A stretch of 64,000 nt of DNA from DASRSS01 sp963799045 (lineage in GTDB: Bacteria > Actinomycetota > Actinomycetes > Mycobacteriales > Jatrophihabitantaceae), in assembly GCA_963799045.1 (NCBI GenBank), contig CAWCVN010000001.1:806001-870000 (forward strand). The letters are read 5' to 3'. Below are positions 30,348 to 39,168 of this stretch, in pieces. Below the pieces are notes generated by a model. It was not told the DNA's origin, searched no databases, and saw only the letters and a program-made list of their open reading frames with translations. Position numbers and translations under genes: made by a program. The first letter of the stretch is position 1. Each line of letters starts with the position of its first letter.

Positions 30348-31769
30348 TCAGGTGCGCGGTTCGCCCGCGGCCCACGCCGACGTGGCCCGGACCCGTTCGG
30401 CCAGCAGCCGGCTCTGCTCGGCCACGCGCCCCGGTGCGGTTCCGCCGAACGCGTCCCGGGAGGCCAGCGAACCGGGGACCGTCAGCACCTCCCGGACCTG
30501 CGGAGTCAGGTGCGGCGAGATCGATGCGAAGTCCTCGTCGGACAGCGCGTCCAGCTCGATGCCCCGCTGCTCGCACAGCCGGACGCAGCTGCCCGCCAGC
30601 TCATGCGCGACCCGGAACGGGACGCGCTGGCGCACCAACCACTCGGCGATGTCGGTGGCCAGGGAGAAGCCCTGGGGCGCCAGCGCCTCCAGACGGGCCG
30701 TGTCGAACACCATCGTGCCGATCATGCCCGCGACGGCGGGAAGCAGCAGGTGCAGGTTGTCGACGGCGTCGAAGACCGGCTCCTTGTCCTCCTGCAAGTC
30801 GCGGTTGTATGCCAGCGGGAGGGCTTTGAGCGTCGCGAGCAGCCCGGCGTGGTCGCCGATCAGCCGACCGGCCTTGCCGCGGGTCAGCTCTGCGACGTCC
30901 GGGTTCTTCTTCTGCGGCATGATCGACGACCCGGTCGAGTAGGCGTCGGCGAGCGTGACGAAGGAGAACTCCTTCGTGGCCCAGAGCACGACCTCCTCGG
31001 CCAGCCGGGACAGGTCGACGGCGAGCATCGTGGTGACGAACGAGAACTCGGCGACCACGTCACGCGCGGCAGTCGCGTCGATCGAGTTCTCGCACGCGCC
31101 GGTGAAACCCAGCTCGGCCGCGACGGCCTGCGGGTCCAGCCCCAGCGAGGACCCAGCGAGCGCTCCGGCGCCGTAGGGGCTCAGCGCGGCACGGCCGTCC
31201 CAGTCCTGGAAGCGTTCGACGTCGCGCAGCAGCGCCCAGCAGTGCGCCAGCAGGTGGTGGGACAGCAACACCGGCTGGGCGTGCTGCAGGTGTGTGCGGC
31301 CGGGCATCGCCACGCCCAGGTGGCGTTGGGCCTGAGCGCTCAGGGCGCTGATGACGGCGAGGACCTCGGCGGCGAGACTTCGCGCCTCGTCGCGGAGGTA
31401 CATGCGGATGAGGGTGGCGATCTGGTCGTTGCGCGATCGCCCCGCCCGCAGGCGCCCCCCGAGCTCGGCGCCGACCCGCGAGAGCAGGCCGCGTTCCAGC
31501 GCTGTGTGCACGTCCTCGTCGGCCGGATCGGGTCTGAAGGAGCCCGACACGACGTCCGCGTCCAGCGCGTCCAGACCGGCGAGCATCTCGGCGCGTTCGT
31601 CACCGGTCAGCAGCCCGGCACGGTGCAACACGTTGGCGTGCGCCTTCGAACCGGCGATGTCGTAGCGGGCCAACCGCCAGTCGAAGTGGGTCGACACCGA
31701 CAGCGCCGCAAGTGCGTCGGCCGGGCCGCCCGCGAAGCGCCCGCCCCAGAGCTGGTGTTGGTCCGCCAC
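30348..31769 (-). CDS. argH: Argininosuccinate lyase
   Basis: 473 residues. It splits argininosuccinate to arginine and fumarate, the last step of arginine synthesis. The fumarase/aspartase-superfamily signature GSSIMPQKKNPD is present, as are RSRNDQIAT and the substrate loop SPYGAGALAGSS. GTG 31769 gives the standard N-terminus (ADQHQLWGGRFAGG) and is 1 bp after the argG stop, so the genes are coupled. Confidence 0.96.
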   Translation of the reverse strand: MADQHQLWGGRFAGGPADALAALSVSTHFDWRLARYDIAGSKAHANVLHRAGLLTGDERAEMLAGLDALDADVVSGSFRPDPADEDVHTALERGLLSRVGAELGGRLRAGRSRNDQIATLIRMYLRDEARSLAAEVLAVISALSAQAQRHLGVAMPGRTHLQHAQPVLLSHHLLAHCWALLRDVERFQDWDGRAALSPYGAGALAGSSLGLDPQAVAAELGFTGACENSIDATAARDVVAEFSFVTTMLAVDLSRLAEEVVLWATKEFSFVTLADAYSTGSSIMPQKKNPDVAELTRGKAGRLIGDHAGLLATLKALPLAYNRDLQEDKEPVFDAVDNLHLLLPAVAGMIGTMVFDTARLEALAPQGFSLATDIAEWLVRQRVPFRVAHELAGSCVRLCEQRGIELDALSDEDFASISPHLTPQVREVLTVPGSLASRDAFGGTAPGRVAEQSRLLAERVRATSAWAAGEPRT

Positions 31770-31770
31770 G

Positions 31771-33204
31771 TCAGTCGACCCCGGATTCCATCGCGACGTT
31801 GTCGAGTACCGCCTCGCTGGACGCATCGGCCGCCGGGTTCGCCGCGATCAGCTCAGCGCCGCCCTCGGTGAGGCCGGAGGCCTCGATCTCGTCGAACAGG
31901 TAGGTCCGGCCGAGCTGGCCCTGCGACCTCGCCGCGTACTGCTCGAGCTTGGCGCGCGAGTCGGCGATGTCGAGGTTGCGCATGGTCAGCTGGCCGATGC
32001 GGTCGGTCGGGCCGAACGCCGCGTGCTCGACGCGTTCCATGGACAGCTTGTCCGGGTGATAGGACAGCTCCGGGCCGCGGGTGTCGAGCACCGAGTAGTC
32101 CTCGCCGCGACGCAACCGCAGCCGTACCTCGCCGGTGACGAGGGAGGCGACCCAGCGCTGGATCGACTCACGCAGCATCAACGACTGCGGGTCCAGCCAC
32201 CGGCCTTCGTAGAGCAGCCGGCCCAACCGCCGCCCTTCGCCGTGGTAGTTCGCGATCGTGTCCTCGTTGTGGATCGCGTTGAGCAGCCGCTCGTACCCGA
32301 TCCACAGCAGCGCCATGCCCGGGGCCTCGTAGATGCCCCGGGACTTTGCCTCGATGATGCGGTTCTCGATCTGGTCGGACATGCCCAGGCCGTGCCGGCC
32401 ACCGATCGTGTTGGCCTCCTGCACCAGTGACACCGGGTCGTCGTAATCGACGCCGTTGATCGCGACCGGCCTGCCCTCGACGAAGCGCAGCGTGACGTCC
32501 TCGGCGTCGATCCGCACCGCCGGGTCCCAGAACCGGACCCCCATGATCGGTTCCACGGTCTCGAGCGACACGTCGAGGTGCTCGAGCGTCTTGGCCTCGT
32601 GGGTCGCACCCCAGATGTTCGCGTCGGTGGAGTAGGCCTTCTCCTTGCTGTCCCGATAGGGCAGGTCGCGCTCGGTGAGCCAGTGGCTCATCTCGGCGCG
32701 GCCGCCCAGCTCACCGACGAACGCCGCGTCCAGCCACGGCTTGTAGATGCGCAGGCCCGGGTGCGCCAGCAACCCGTACCGGTAGAAGCGCTCGATGTCG
32801 TTGCCCTTGAACGTCGACCCGTCGCCCCAGATGTGCACCTCGTCGGCCTGCATCGCGCGCACCAGCATCGTCCCGGTGACCGCGCGTCCGAGCGGTGTGG
32901 TGTTGAAGTAGACGCGTCCGGCCGAGCGAATGTGGAAGGCACCGCAGGCCAGCGCGGCGATGCCCTCTTCCACCAGCTCGCGGCGGCAGTCGACGGCACG
33001 GGCCTGTTCCGCGCCGTACTGCAGCGCCCGCGCCGGCACGCCGGAGATGTCGCTCTCGTCGTACTGCCCGATGTCGGCCGTGTAGGTGTACGGGATCGCG
33101 CCCTTGGCGCGCATCCAGGCCACCGCGACCGAGGTGTCCAGGCCTCCGGAGAACGCGATGCCGACGCGCTCTCCGCTCGGCAGAGAGGTCAGAACCTTGC
33201 TCAC
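31771..33204 (-). CDS. argG: Argininosuccinate synthase (long, E. coli-type)
   Basis: 477 residues. It joins citrulline and aspartate with ATP; the ATP-binding loop is AFSGGLDTS. The pattern GAFHIRSAGRVYFNTTPLGRAVTGT and the length mark the longer E. coli-like subfamily, not the roughly 400-residue form of M. tuberculosis; the longer form also occurs in Streptomyces. GTG 33204 with an AGGAG before it. Between argR and argH in an otherwise normal arg cluster. Confidence 0.95.
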   Translation of the reverse strand: MSKVLTSLPSGERVGIAFSGGLDTSVAVAWMRAKGAIPYTYTADIGQYDESDISGVPARALQYGAEQARAVDCRRELVEEGIAALACGAFHIRSAGRVYFNTTPLGRAVTGTMLVRAMQADEVHIWGDGSTFKGNDIERFYRYGLLAHPGLRIYKPWLDAAFVGELGGRAEMSHWLTERDLPYRDSKEKAYSTDANIWGATHEAKTLEHLDVSLETVEPIMGVRFWDPAVRIDAEDVTLRFVEGRPVAINGVDYDDPVSLVQEANTIGGRHGLGMSDQIENRIIEAKSRGIYEAPGMALLWIGYERLLNAIHNEDTIANYHGEGRRLGRLLYEGRWLDPQSLMLRESIQRWVASLVTGEVRLRLRRGEDYSVLDTRGPELSYHPDKLSMERVEHAAFGPTDRIGQLTMRNLDIADSRAKLEQYAARSQGQLGRTYLFDEIEASGLTEGGAELIAANPAADASSEAVLDNVAMESGVD

Positions 33205-33241
33205 TTCGGTTGGTCTCCTGGGCTCGTGGGGGTCGGTTCGG

Positions 33242-33793
33242 TCAATGCGCTCGCGCCGACTGCGCGAGCGAGACGAGGTGGTCGGCGAGCTTCTCGCCCC
33301 CGGCCGGGTCGCGCGCGACGACGAGGATCGTGTCGTCACCGGCGACGGTACCGAGCACCTCGGGCAGCGCGGCACGGTCCAGGGCACTGGCCAGGAAGTT
33401 CGATGCGCCGGGCGGGGTGCGCACGATCACCAGGTTCGCGCTCGCCTCGGCCGAGACCAGCAGCTCGCCCAGCAGCCGGACCAGGCGGTGCGGCGGCTCC
33501 TCCCCGGAGCCGCGCGCGGCGATCGGCGAGCCGTCCTCGGGCACCACGTAGACCGGCAGGCCGCCGTCGGGGGCGCGCAGCTTGACCGCGCCGAGCTCCT
33601 CGAGGTCGCGTGAGAGCGTGGCCTGGGTGACCCGCAGGCCCGAGGTCTCCAGCGCCGCGGCGAGCTCGGCCTGCGAGCGCACCGGGCGCTCGGCGAGGAT
33701 GGCGACGATGCGGGCGTGCCGGGCCGCCTTGGAGGCAGGGGCGTTCAGCTGGTGTACCGACGCGACCGCGCGGCGCGCCTGCCGGTCAGTCAT
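33242..33793 (-). CDS. argR: Arginine repressor ArgR
   Basis: 183 residues. N-terminal winged helix (SQAELAAALETSGLRVTQATLSRDLEELGAVK) and C-terminal oligomerisation/arginine-binding domain, in which GTVAGDDTILVVARD contains the Asp residues that bind arginine. ArgR hexamers with arginine repress the biosynthetic genes through ARG boxes. The ATG overlaps the argF stop by 8 bp. A candidate operator lies before argC. Confidence 0.95.
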   Translation of the reverse strand: MTDRQARRAVASVHQLNAPASKAARHARIVAILAERPVRSQAELAAALETSGLRVTQATLSRDLEELGAVKLRAPDGGLPVYVVPEDGSPIAARGSGEEPPHRLVRLLGELLVSAEASANLVIVRTPPGASNFLASALDRAALPEVLGTVAGDDTILVVARDPAGGEKLADHLVSLAQSARAH

Positions 33794-34752
33794 CGGAGTG
33801 CTCCAGCAGCCAGCTCAGCAGCGCCTTCTGGGCGTGCAGGCGGTTCTCGGCCTCGTCCCACACCACGCTGCGCGGCCCGTCGATGACCTCCGCGGCGATC
33901 TCCTTGCCCCGGTACGCGGGCAGGCAGTGCAGCACGATCGAGTCCGGCTTCGCCGCCGCGAGCGCGGCCGCGTCGACGCGGTACGGGACGAACGGCGCCT
34001 CACGGTCCACGGCCTCGTCCTCCTGGCCCATCGACACCCAGGTGTCGGTGGCCACGACGTCCGCCCCGGACAGCGCGGCCGCCGGGTCCTCGACGACGGC
34101 CACCGATCCCCCGCTCTTGCCGGCGATCCGCTCGGCGTCGGCGAGGATCTCCGGGGCCGGCCGGTAGCCAGCGGGCCCGCTCACCCGGACGTGCATGCCG
34201 GCTGCCGCGCCGCCGAGCAGGTAGGAGTGGGCCATGTTGTTGGCCGCGTCGCCCAGGTAGGCGAACACCAGACCCGACGTCCGGCCCTTGTGCTCGCGGA
34301 CCGTGAGCAGGTCCGCCAGGATCTGGCACGGGTGGAAACGGTCGCTGAGGGCATTGACCACCGGCACTGGGCTGATCGCGGCCATCCGTTCCAGGTTCTC
34401 CTGGCCGTAGGTCCGCCACACGATCGCGGCGACCTGGCGCGAGAGCACGCGGGTGGTGTCCTCGATGGACTCGCGGACCCCGATGCCGGCCAGCTTTCCG
34501 TCGACGACGATCGGCTGGCCGCCGAGCTCGGCCACGCCTACCGAGAACGACAGCTGGGTACGCAGGGTCGGCTTGTCGAAGATCAGCGCTACCGCCTGGG
34601 GACCGGTCAAGCGGGCGGTGCCCGTACCGGTCGGCCTTCATCGCGACGGCCAGATCGAGCACCTCTCCGAGTTCGTCCGGCGAAAGGTCGTCGTCGCGCA
34701 GGAAATGTCGACGCTCCCCGGTCCCCTCTGATGCTCTCGACGGACTCGGCAC
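33786..34752 (-). CDS. argF: Ornithine carbamoyltransferase (one frame break)
   Basis: About 321 residues after mending. It makes citrulline from ornithine and carbamoyl phosphate. The N-terminal RRHFLRDDDLSPDELGEVLDLAVAMKADRYGHRPL is joined to TGPQAVALIFDKPT only if one base is removed near 34613. HPCQILADL and the ornithine-binding HCLPAYRG are intact. The carbamoyl-phosphate motif, usually STRTR, reads P-T-L-R-T-Q, which is unusual. GTG 34752 is a tentative start, as the true one may lie nearer RRHFL. The break is one of a cluster. Confidence 0.85.
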
Positions 34753-34774
34753 GATTGCGCACCTCTGGCCGAGG

Positions 34775-35967
34775 TCATCGGAGATCGTCCAGTGCGCTGC
34801 GCAGCCTGCCGAGCGCGTCGTCGACGTCGGTCCTCGGTCAGGATGAGCGGCGGCGCGAACCGGATCGCGTCCGGCTTGACCGCGTTGACGAACAGCCCGC
34901 GGCTGCGCGCGGCGGCCTCCACCGCGCCCGCATGCTGCCCGGTCAGCGCCAGCGCCCGCCACAGGCCGCTGCCCCGCGAGGTACCCGGCAAGCGGGCTGT
35001 CGATCGCGCCAGGCCCTCGGCGAGGTATTCGCCGACCCGTTTGACCTGGTCGAGCAACTGGGCCGTCGCTCGATCGTGTCGATGACCGCCAGCGCGGCCG
35101 CGCAGGCCACCGGGTTGCCGCCGAACGTGCTGCCGTGCTCGCCGGCGTGCGAACAGGTCGCCGACGCGCCGACGCCGATGCACGCGCCGATCGGCAGCCA
35201 CCGCACCGAGCCCCTTGGCCAGCGTGATCACGTCCGGGTCGGATGCACTCTCGGCGAGGCTTGCGAACCAGTGACCGGTGCGGCCGATTCCGCTTTGGAT
35301 CTCGTCGACGACCAGCAGCGCGCCCGAGTCGTGTCGCACGCCGCACGGACGGCGCCGGAGGTAGCCGGCTGGGCGGCGGAACCACCCCGCCCTCGCCCAG
35401 CGTGGGCTCGACGAACACCGCTGCCGTCTGCGGGCCGACTACTGCGCGCAGTGCATCGGCGTCGCCGTAGGGGACGAAGCGCACCGGGCCGGGCAGCGGC
35501 TCGAACGGCTCGCGCTTCGCGGCGTTGCCGGTGATCGACAACGCGCCGAGCGTCCGGCCGTGGAAGCTGTCGTGCATGGCCACGACTTCGGTGCCCGCCC
35601 GTGCCGGGCGCCGTGGCGGCGGGCCAGCTTGAGCGCGCACTCGTTGGCCTCTGCGCCGCTGTTGGCGAAGAACACCTTGCCCGGCACGCCCAGCAGGCCC
35701 GACCAGCCGCTCGGCGAGCCGGACTCCCGGCTCGTGCAGGTAGAGGTTGGAGGTGTGCGCGATCTTGCCGACCTGCTCGCTGACCGCGCGCACGAGAGCA
35801 GGGTGCGCGTGGCCGAGCGCGCTGACCGCGATGCCGCCGACGAAGTCCAGGTAGACGTTGCCGTCGAGGTCCCAGACCCGCACGCCCTCGCCGCGGTCGA
35901 GGGCCAGCGGCGGCGTCCCGTAGTTCGGCATCATGGCTGCGCCCCAGCGCTGAGCAAGCGCGGTCAT
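34775..35967 (-). CDS. argD: Acetylornithine aminotransferase (several frame breaks)
   Basis: About 395 residues after mending. It transfers the amino group in N-acetylornithine synthesis with pyridoxal phosphate. In order: TALAQRWGAAMMPNYGTPPLAL, GEGVRVWDLDGNVYLDFVGGIAV, FFANSGAEANECALKLARR, MHDSFHGRTLGAL, LLVVDEIQSGIGRTG, and ITLAKGLG with the cofactor Lys. These are spread over the three frames; at least six breaks are visible (for example an extra C near 35698, a missing base near 35610, an extra C near 34818). The start is ATG 35967 with GGAAGG before it; the stop is TGA at 34775. All breaks are single-base. Confidence 0.85.
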
Positions 35968-35990
35968 CGCGAATGTCCTTCCGGCCGCTC

Positions 35991-36954
35991 TCATCGCCGG
36001 TGCCCGCCGCCGATGCCGGACCCGGCACGGCTCGGTGGACGCCTTGCTGGGGGAGGGCAGGATCATGGTTCCGATTCCTTCACTGGTGAAGATCTCCAGC
36101 AGGAGCGCGTGGGGCAGGCGGCCGTCGAGCACGTGTGCCTGCGGGACGCCGCCCTGCACCGCGCGCAGGCAGGCCTCCATCTTCGGCGCCATCCCGCTGG
36201 ACAGCGTGGGCAGCAGCTCGGCGAGCTCGTCGGCGTCGATCTGGCTGACGACCTCGGTGCTGGCGGGCCAGTCGGCGTAGAGCCCTTCGACGTCGGTGAG
36301 CACGACCAGCTTCTCGGCGCTCAGCCCGGCCGCCACGCGGCGGCCGCGGTGTCGGCGTTGACGTTGTAGCTGCGCCCGTCGGTGCCGCGCGCGACGGTCG
36401 CGATCACCGGGATGCGTCCGGCGTCGAGCAAGGCGAGTAGACGGTGGACGGGTCGACGGCGACACGACGTCGCCGACCTGGCCGATGTCGACCGGTTGGC
36501 CGTCGACGATCGCGTGGCGCCGTTCCGCGGTGAGCAGGTTGCCGTCCTCGCCGGAGAGCCCCACCGCGAACGGCCCGTGGTCGTTGAGCAGGTTGACGAT
36601 GTCCCCGTTGACCTGTCCGGTGAGCACCATGCGGACCACCGTCATCGCCTCCTCGGAGGTGACGCGCAGGCCGCCGCGGAACTCGCTGGCGATGCCCAGC
36701 CGGTTCAAGTGCTCGGTGATCTGCGGGCCCTCCGCCGTGCACCACGACCGGCTTGAGCCCGGCGTAGCGCAGGAACACGACGTCCTCGGCGAAGGCCCGC
36801 TGCAGCTCGGGGCTGCTCATCGCGTTGCCGCCGTACTTGATAACGACGATCTTGCCGTGGAACCGCTCCAGCCACGGCAGCGCGTCGACGAGCACCGACG
36901 CCTTCTCGGTGGCCCGCTCGCTGGTGACCACGTGCGCGTTGGCGTTGGTTTCAT
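35991..36954 (-). CDS. argB: Acetylglutamate kinase (several frame breaks)
   Basis: About 300 residues after mending. It phosphorylates N-acetylglutamate. KIVVIKYGGNAM, VFLRYAGLKPVVVHGGGP (with one extra C following), RGGLRVTSEEAMTVVRMVLTGQVN and SAEKLVVLTDVEGLYADWP are diagnostic. Breaks: near 36730 (+C), 36460-36440, 36425, and 36335 (missing G). I infer the start as ATG 36954 because ATGA overlaps the argJ stop; this needs one missing base before VTSERATEKAS. GTG 36931 is the conservative alternative. The 3' end is approximate. Confidence 0.8.
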
Positions 36955-38111
36955 GACGAGTAGGCCGAGTTCTCTTCGACGTAGCCGTGGGACAGGTCGT
37001 TGGTCCAGATCGTCGCGGCGATTCGCCCGCGTGCAGGTCGACGAGGATGTGGATCTGCCGGCCGGACAGGTCGACGGTCGCGCGGTCGGCGCCGGGGCCG
37101 CCCGCCGGCGCACACCTGCACGCCGTTCATGCTCGACGTCGAGTCGGTCCGGCTCGAACGCGGCGCGAGGTCGTGCCGATCGCCGCCAGCACGCGACCCC
37201 AGTTCGGGTCGTTGCCGAACAGCGCGCACTTGAGCAGGTTGTTCCGTGCGACGGCGCGCCCCACCTCGACCGCATCCGGCTCGCCGGCGGCACCGATCAT
37301 CTCGACGCGGACCTCCTTGGTGGCGCCCTCGGCGTCGGCGATCAGCTGCCGGGACAGGTCAGCGCAGACCTCGCGGACGGCGTCACGGCGAAGTCGCGCC
37401 GGGTCGGCGGCGACGCCGGAGGCGCCGCTGACGAGCAGCACGACCGTGTCGTTGGTGGACATGCAGCCGTCCGCGTCGACCCGGTCGAACGTCACGCGGG
37501 TCGCGGCCCGCAGCGACTGCTCGACCGTGAAGGCATCGACGACGGCGTCGCTGGTCAGCACGCACAGCATGGTCGCCAGGCCCGGCGCGAGCATGCCGGC
37601 TCCCTTGGCCATGCCCCCGACGGACCAGCCGTCCGCGTGGGTATGCACGGCCTGCTTGGCCACGGTGTCGGTCGTGCGGATCGCCTCGGCAGCGTCGGCG
37701 CCGCCGTCGACGGACAACGCGGCCGAGGCGAGGTCGACGCCTGCCAGCAGCGCGTCCATCGGCAGCCGTTCACCGATCAGGCCGGTAGAGCAGACGGCCA
37801 CCTCGCCGGCGCCGATACCGAGCGCCTGTGCCACGTGCTCTGCCGTGCGGTGGGTATCGGCGAAACCGCCGGGGCCGGTGCAGGCGTTGGCGCCGCCGGA
37901 GTTGAGCACGACCGCGCGCAGTCGGCCGTCCGATACGACCTGCTCGGACCACAGCACCGGGGCCGCCTTCACCCGGTTCGAGGTGAACACGGCGGCCGCC
38001 AGGTCGAGCGGGCCGTCGTTGGCGACCAGCGCGACGTCCGGAGCGCCGCTGGCCTTGAGGCCGGCGGTGACGCCCGCCGCCCGGAACCCCCGCGGGGCGG
38101 TAACATCTCAT
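36951..38111 (-). CDS. argJ: Bifunctional ornithine acetyltransferase / N-acetylglutamate synthase (frame breaks)
   Basis: About 387 residues after mending. It recycles the acetyl group from acetylornithine to glutamate. The large middle part is intact (AAAVFTSNRVKAAPVLWSEQ, VVLNSGGANACTGPGGF, CSTGLIGERLPMD, MAKGAGMLAPGLATMLCVLTS) and contains the Thr of LATML that becomes the nucleophile after self-cleavage. The first codons need removal of one base after ATG 38111, and the last 60 residues (RLDV, WTNDLSHGYVEENSAYSS) are in other frames. ATGA overlaps with argC and with argB. Confidence 0.87.
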
Positions 38112-39122
38112 GGGGCGATCCCGTCGGCGGTCAGGCCGGCCGTCTCGGGCAGGCCGAGCATCAGGTTGGCGTCCTGGATCGCCTGACCCGCGGCGCCCTT
38201 TCCGAGGTTGTCGATCGCGCTCGTGACGATGATGCGGCCCGAGTCCAGATCGACTTCCGCCTGCAGGTCCGCGGCGTTGGAGCCCGCAGTAGCGGCCGTA
38301 TGCGGCTGCTGCCCCTCCGGGCAGCAGGTGCACGAACGGCTCCCCGGCGTAGGCACTCGCCAGCACCGCACGCGCGTCGGCGCTCGTGATCGAGCGCGCT
38401 GCGCGCAGGCTGACCGAGGCGAGGATGCCGCGCGGCATCGGGGCGAGGACCGGCGTCATGGTCAGCGAAGCGACGCCGGCGGCCTGCTTGATCTCCGGGA
38501 CGTGCCGGTGCGCACCCACCTTGTAGGCGGACAGGTCACCCATCACCTCGCTGGCCAGCAGGTGTGCGGCGGGCGCCCGGCCGGCGCCGGACGTGCCGCT
38601 CATGGAGACCACGACGACGTCGTCGGCCTCGGCCGCCCCGGCGGCGATCAGCGGAGCCGCGGCGAGGATCGCGGCCACCGCATGGCAGCCGGTGTTGGCC
38701 ACCCGCGCCGAGCCCGCGATCAGCTCGCGCTGGCCGGGCAGCTCGGGCAGCCCATAGGTCCACGGCGCGTGGTGCGCGCCGCCGTAGTAGCGCTCGTGCG
38801 CGGCCGGGTCGGCCAACCGGTGGTCCGAGCCGAGATCGACGATCCGTTGAGCGGCGGGCAACTCGGCCGCCAGCGCGGCCGAGGCGCCGTGCGGCAGCGC
38901 CAGGAAGACCAGGTCCGCGCCCGCGAGCGCGGCAGCGGTGGTCTCGCCGAAGGTCAGGTCGGCGACCGAGCGCAGGTTGGGCAACACGTCGCCGACGCGC
39001 TGCCCGGCGTTGCCGTGCGCGGTCACCGCAGCGAGTTCCAGATCGGGATGCCCGACGACCAGGCGCGCCAGCTCGCCGCCGGCGTACCCGCTGGCACCGG
39101 CGATCGCGACCGAGTAACCCAT
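38108..39122 (-). CDS. argC: N-acetyl-gamma-glutamyl-phosphate reductase (one frame break)
   Basis: 337 residues after mending. It reduces acetylglutamyl phosphate with NADPH. VAIAGASGYAGGELARLV is the NADP fold, and ANTGCHAVAAILAAAPL holds the catalytic Cys. One extra G near 38320 moves the end (QQPHTAATAGSNAADLQAEVDLDSGRIIVTSAIDNLGKG) into another frame. First gene of the arg cluster; the ATG 39122 is seven bases after a -10-like CATAAT, so the transcript may be leaderless. Confidence 0.92.
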
Positions 39123-39129
39123 GCGCAGG

Positions 39130-39158
39130 ATTATGCACTAACCCGCAAATTCATGCAG
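39130..39158 (-). promoter_or_regulatory. Candidate ArgR operator (ARG box) and promoter of the arg cluster
   Basis: On the minus strand TGCATGAAT (39150-39158) and TGCATAAT (39130-39137) form two similarly spaced A/T-rich half sites in an otherwise GC-rich region, resembling ARG boxes. CATAAT (39130-39135) could be the -10 for argC. ArgR is encoded in the same cluster. Binding is not shown. Confidence 0.5.
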
Positions 39159-39168
39159 GCTCCGGGGC

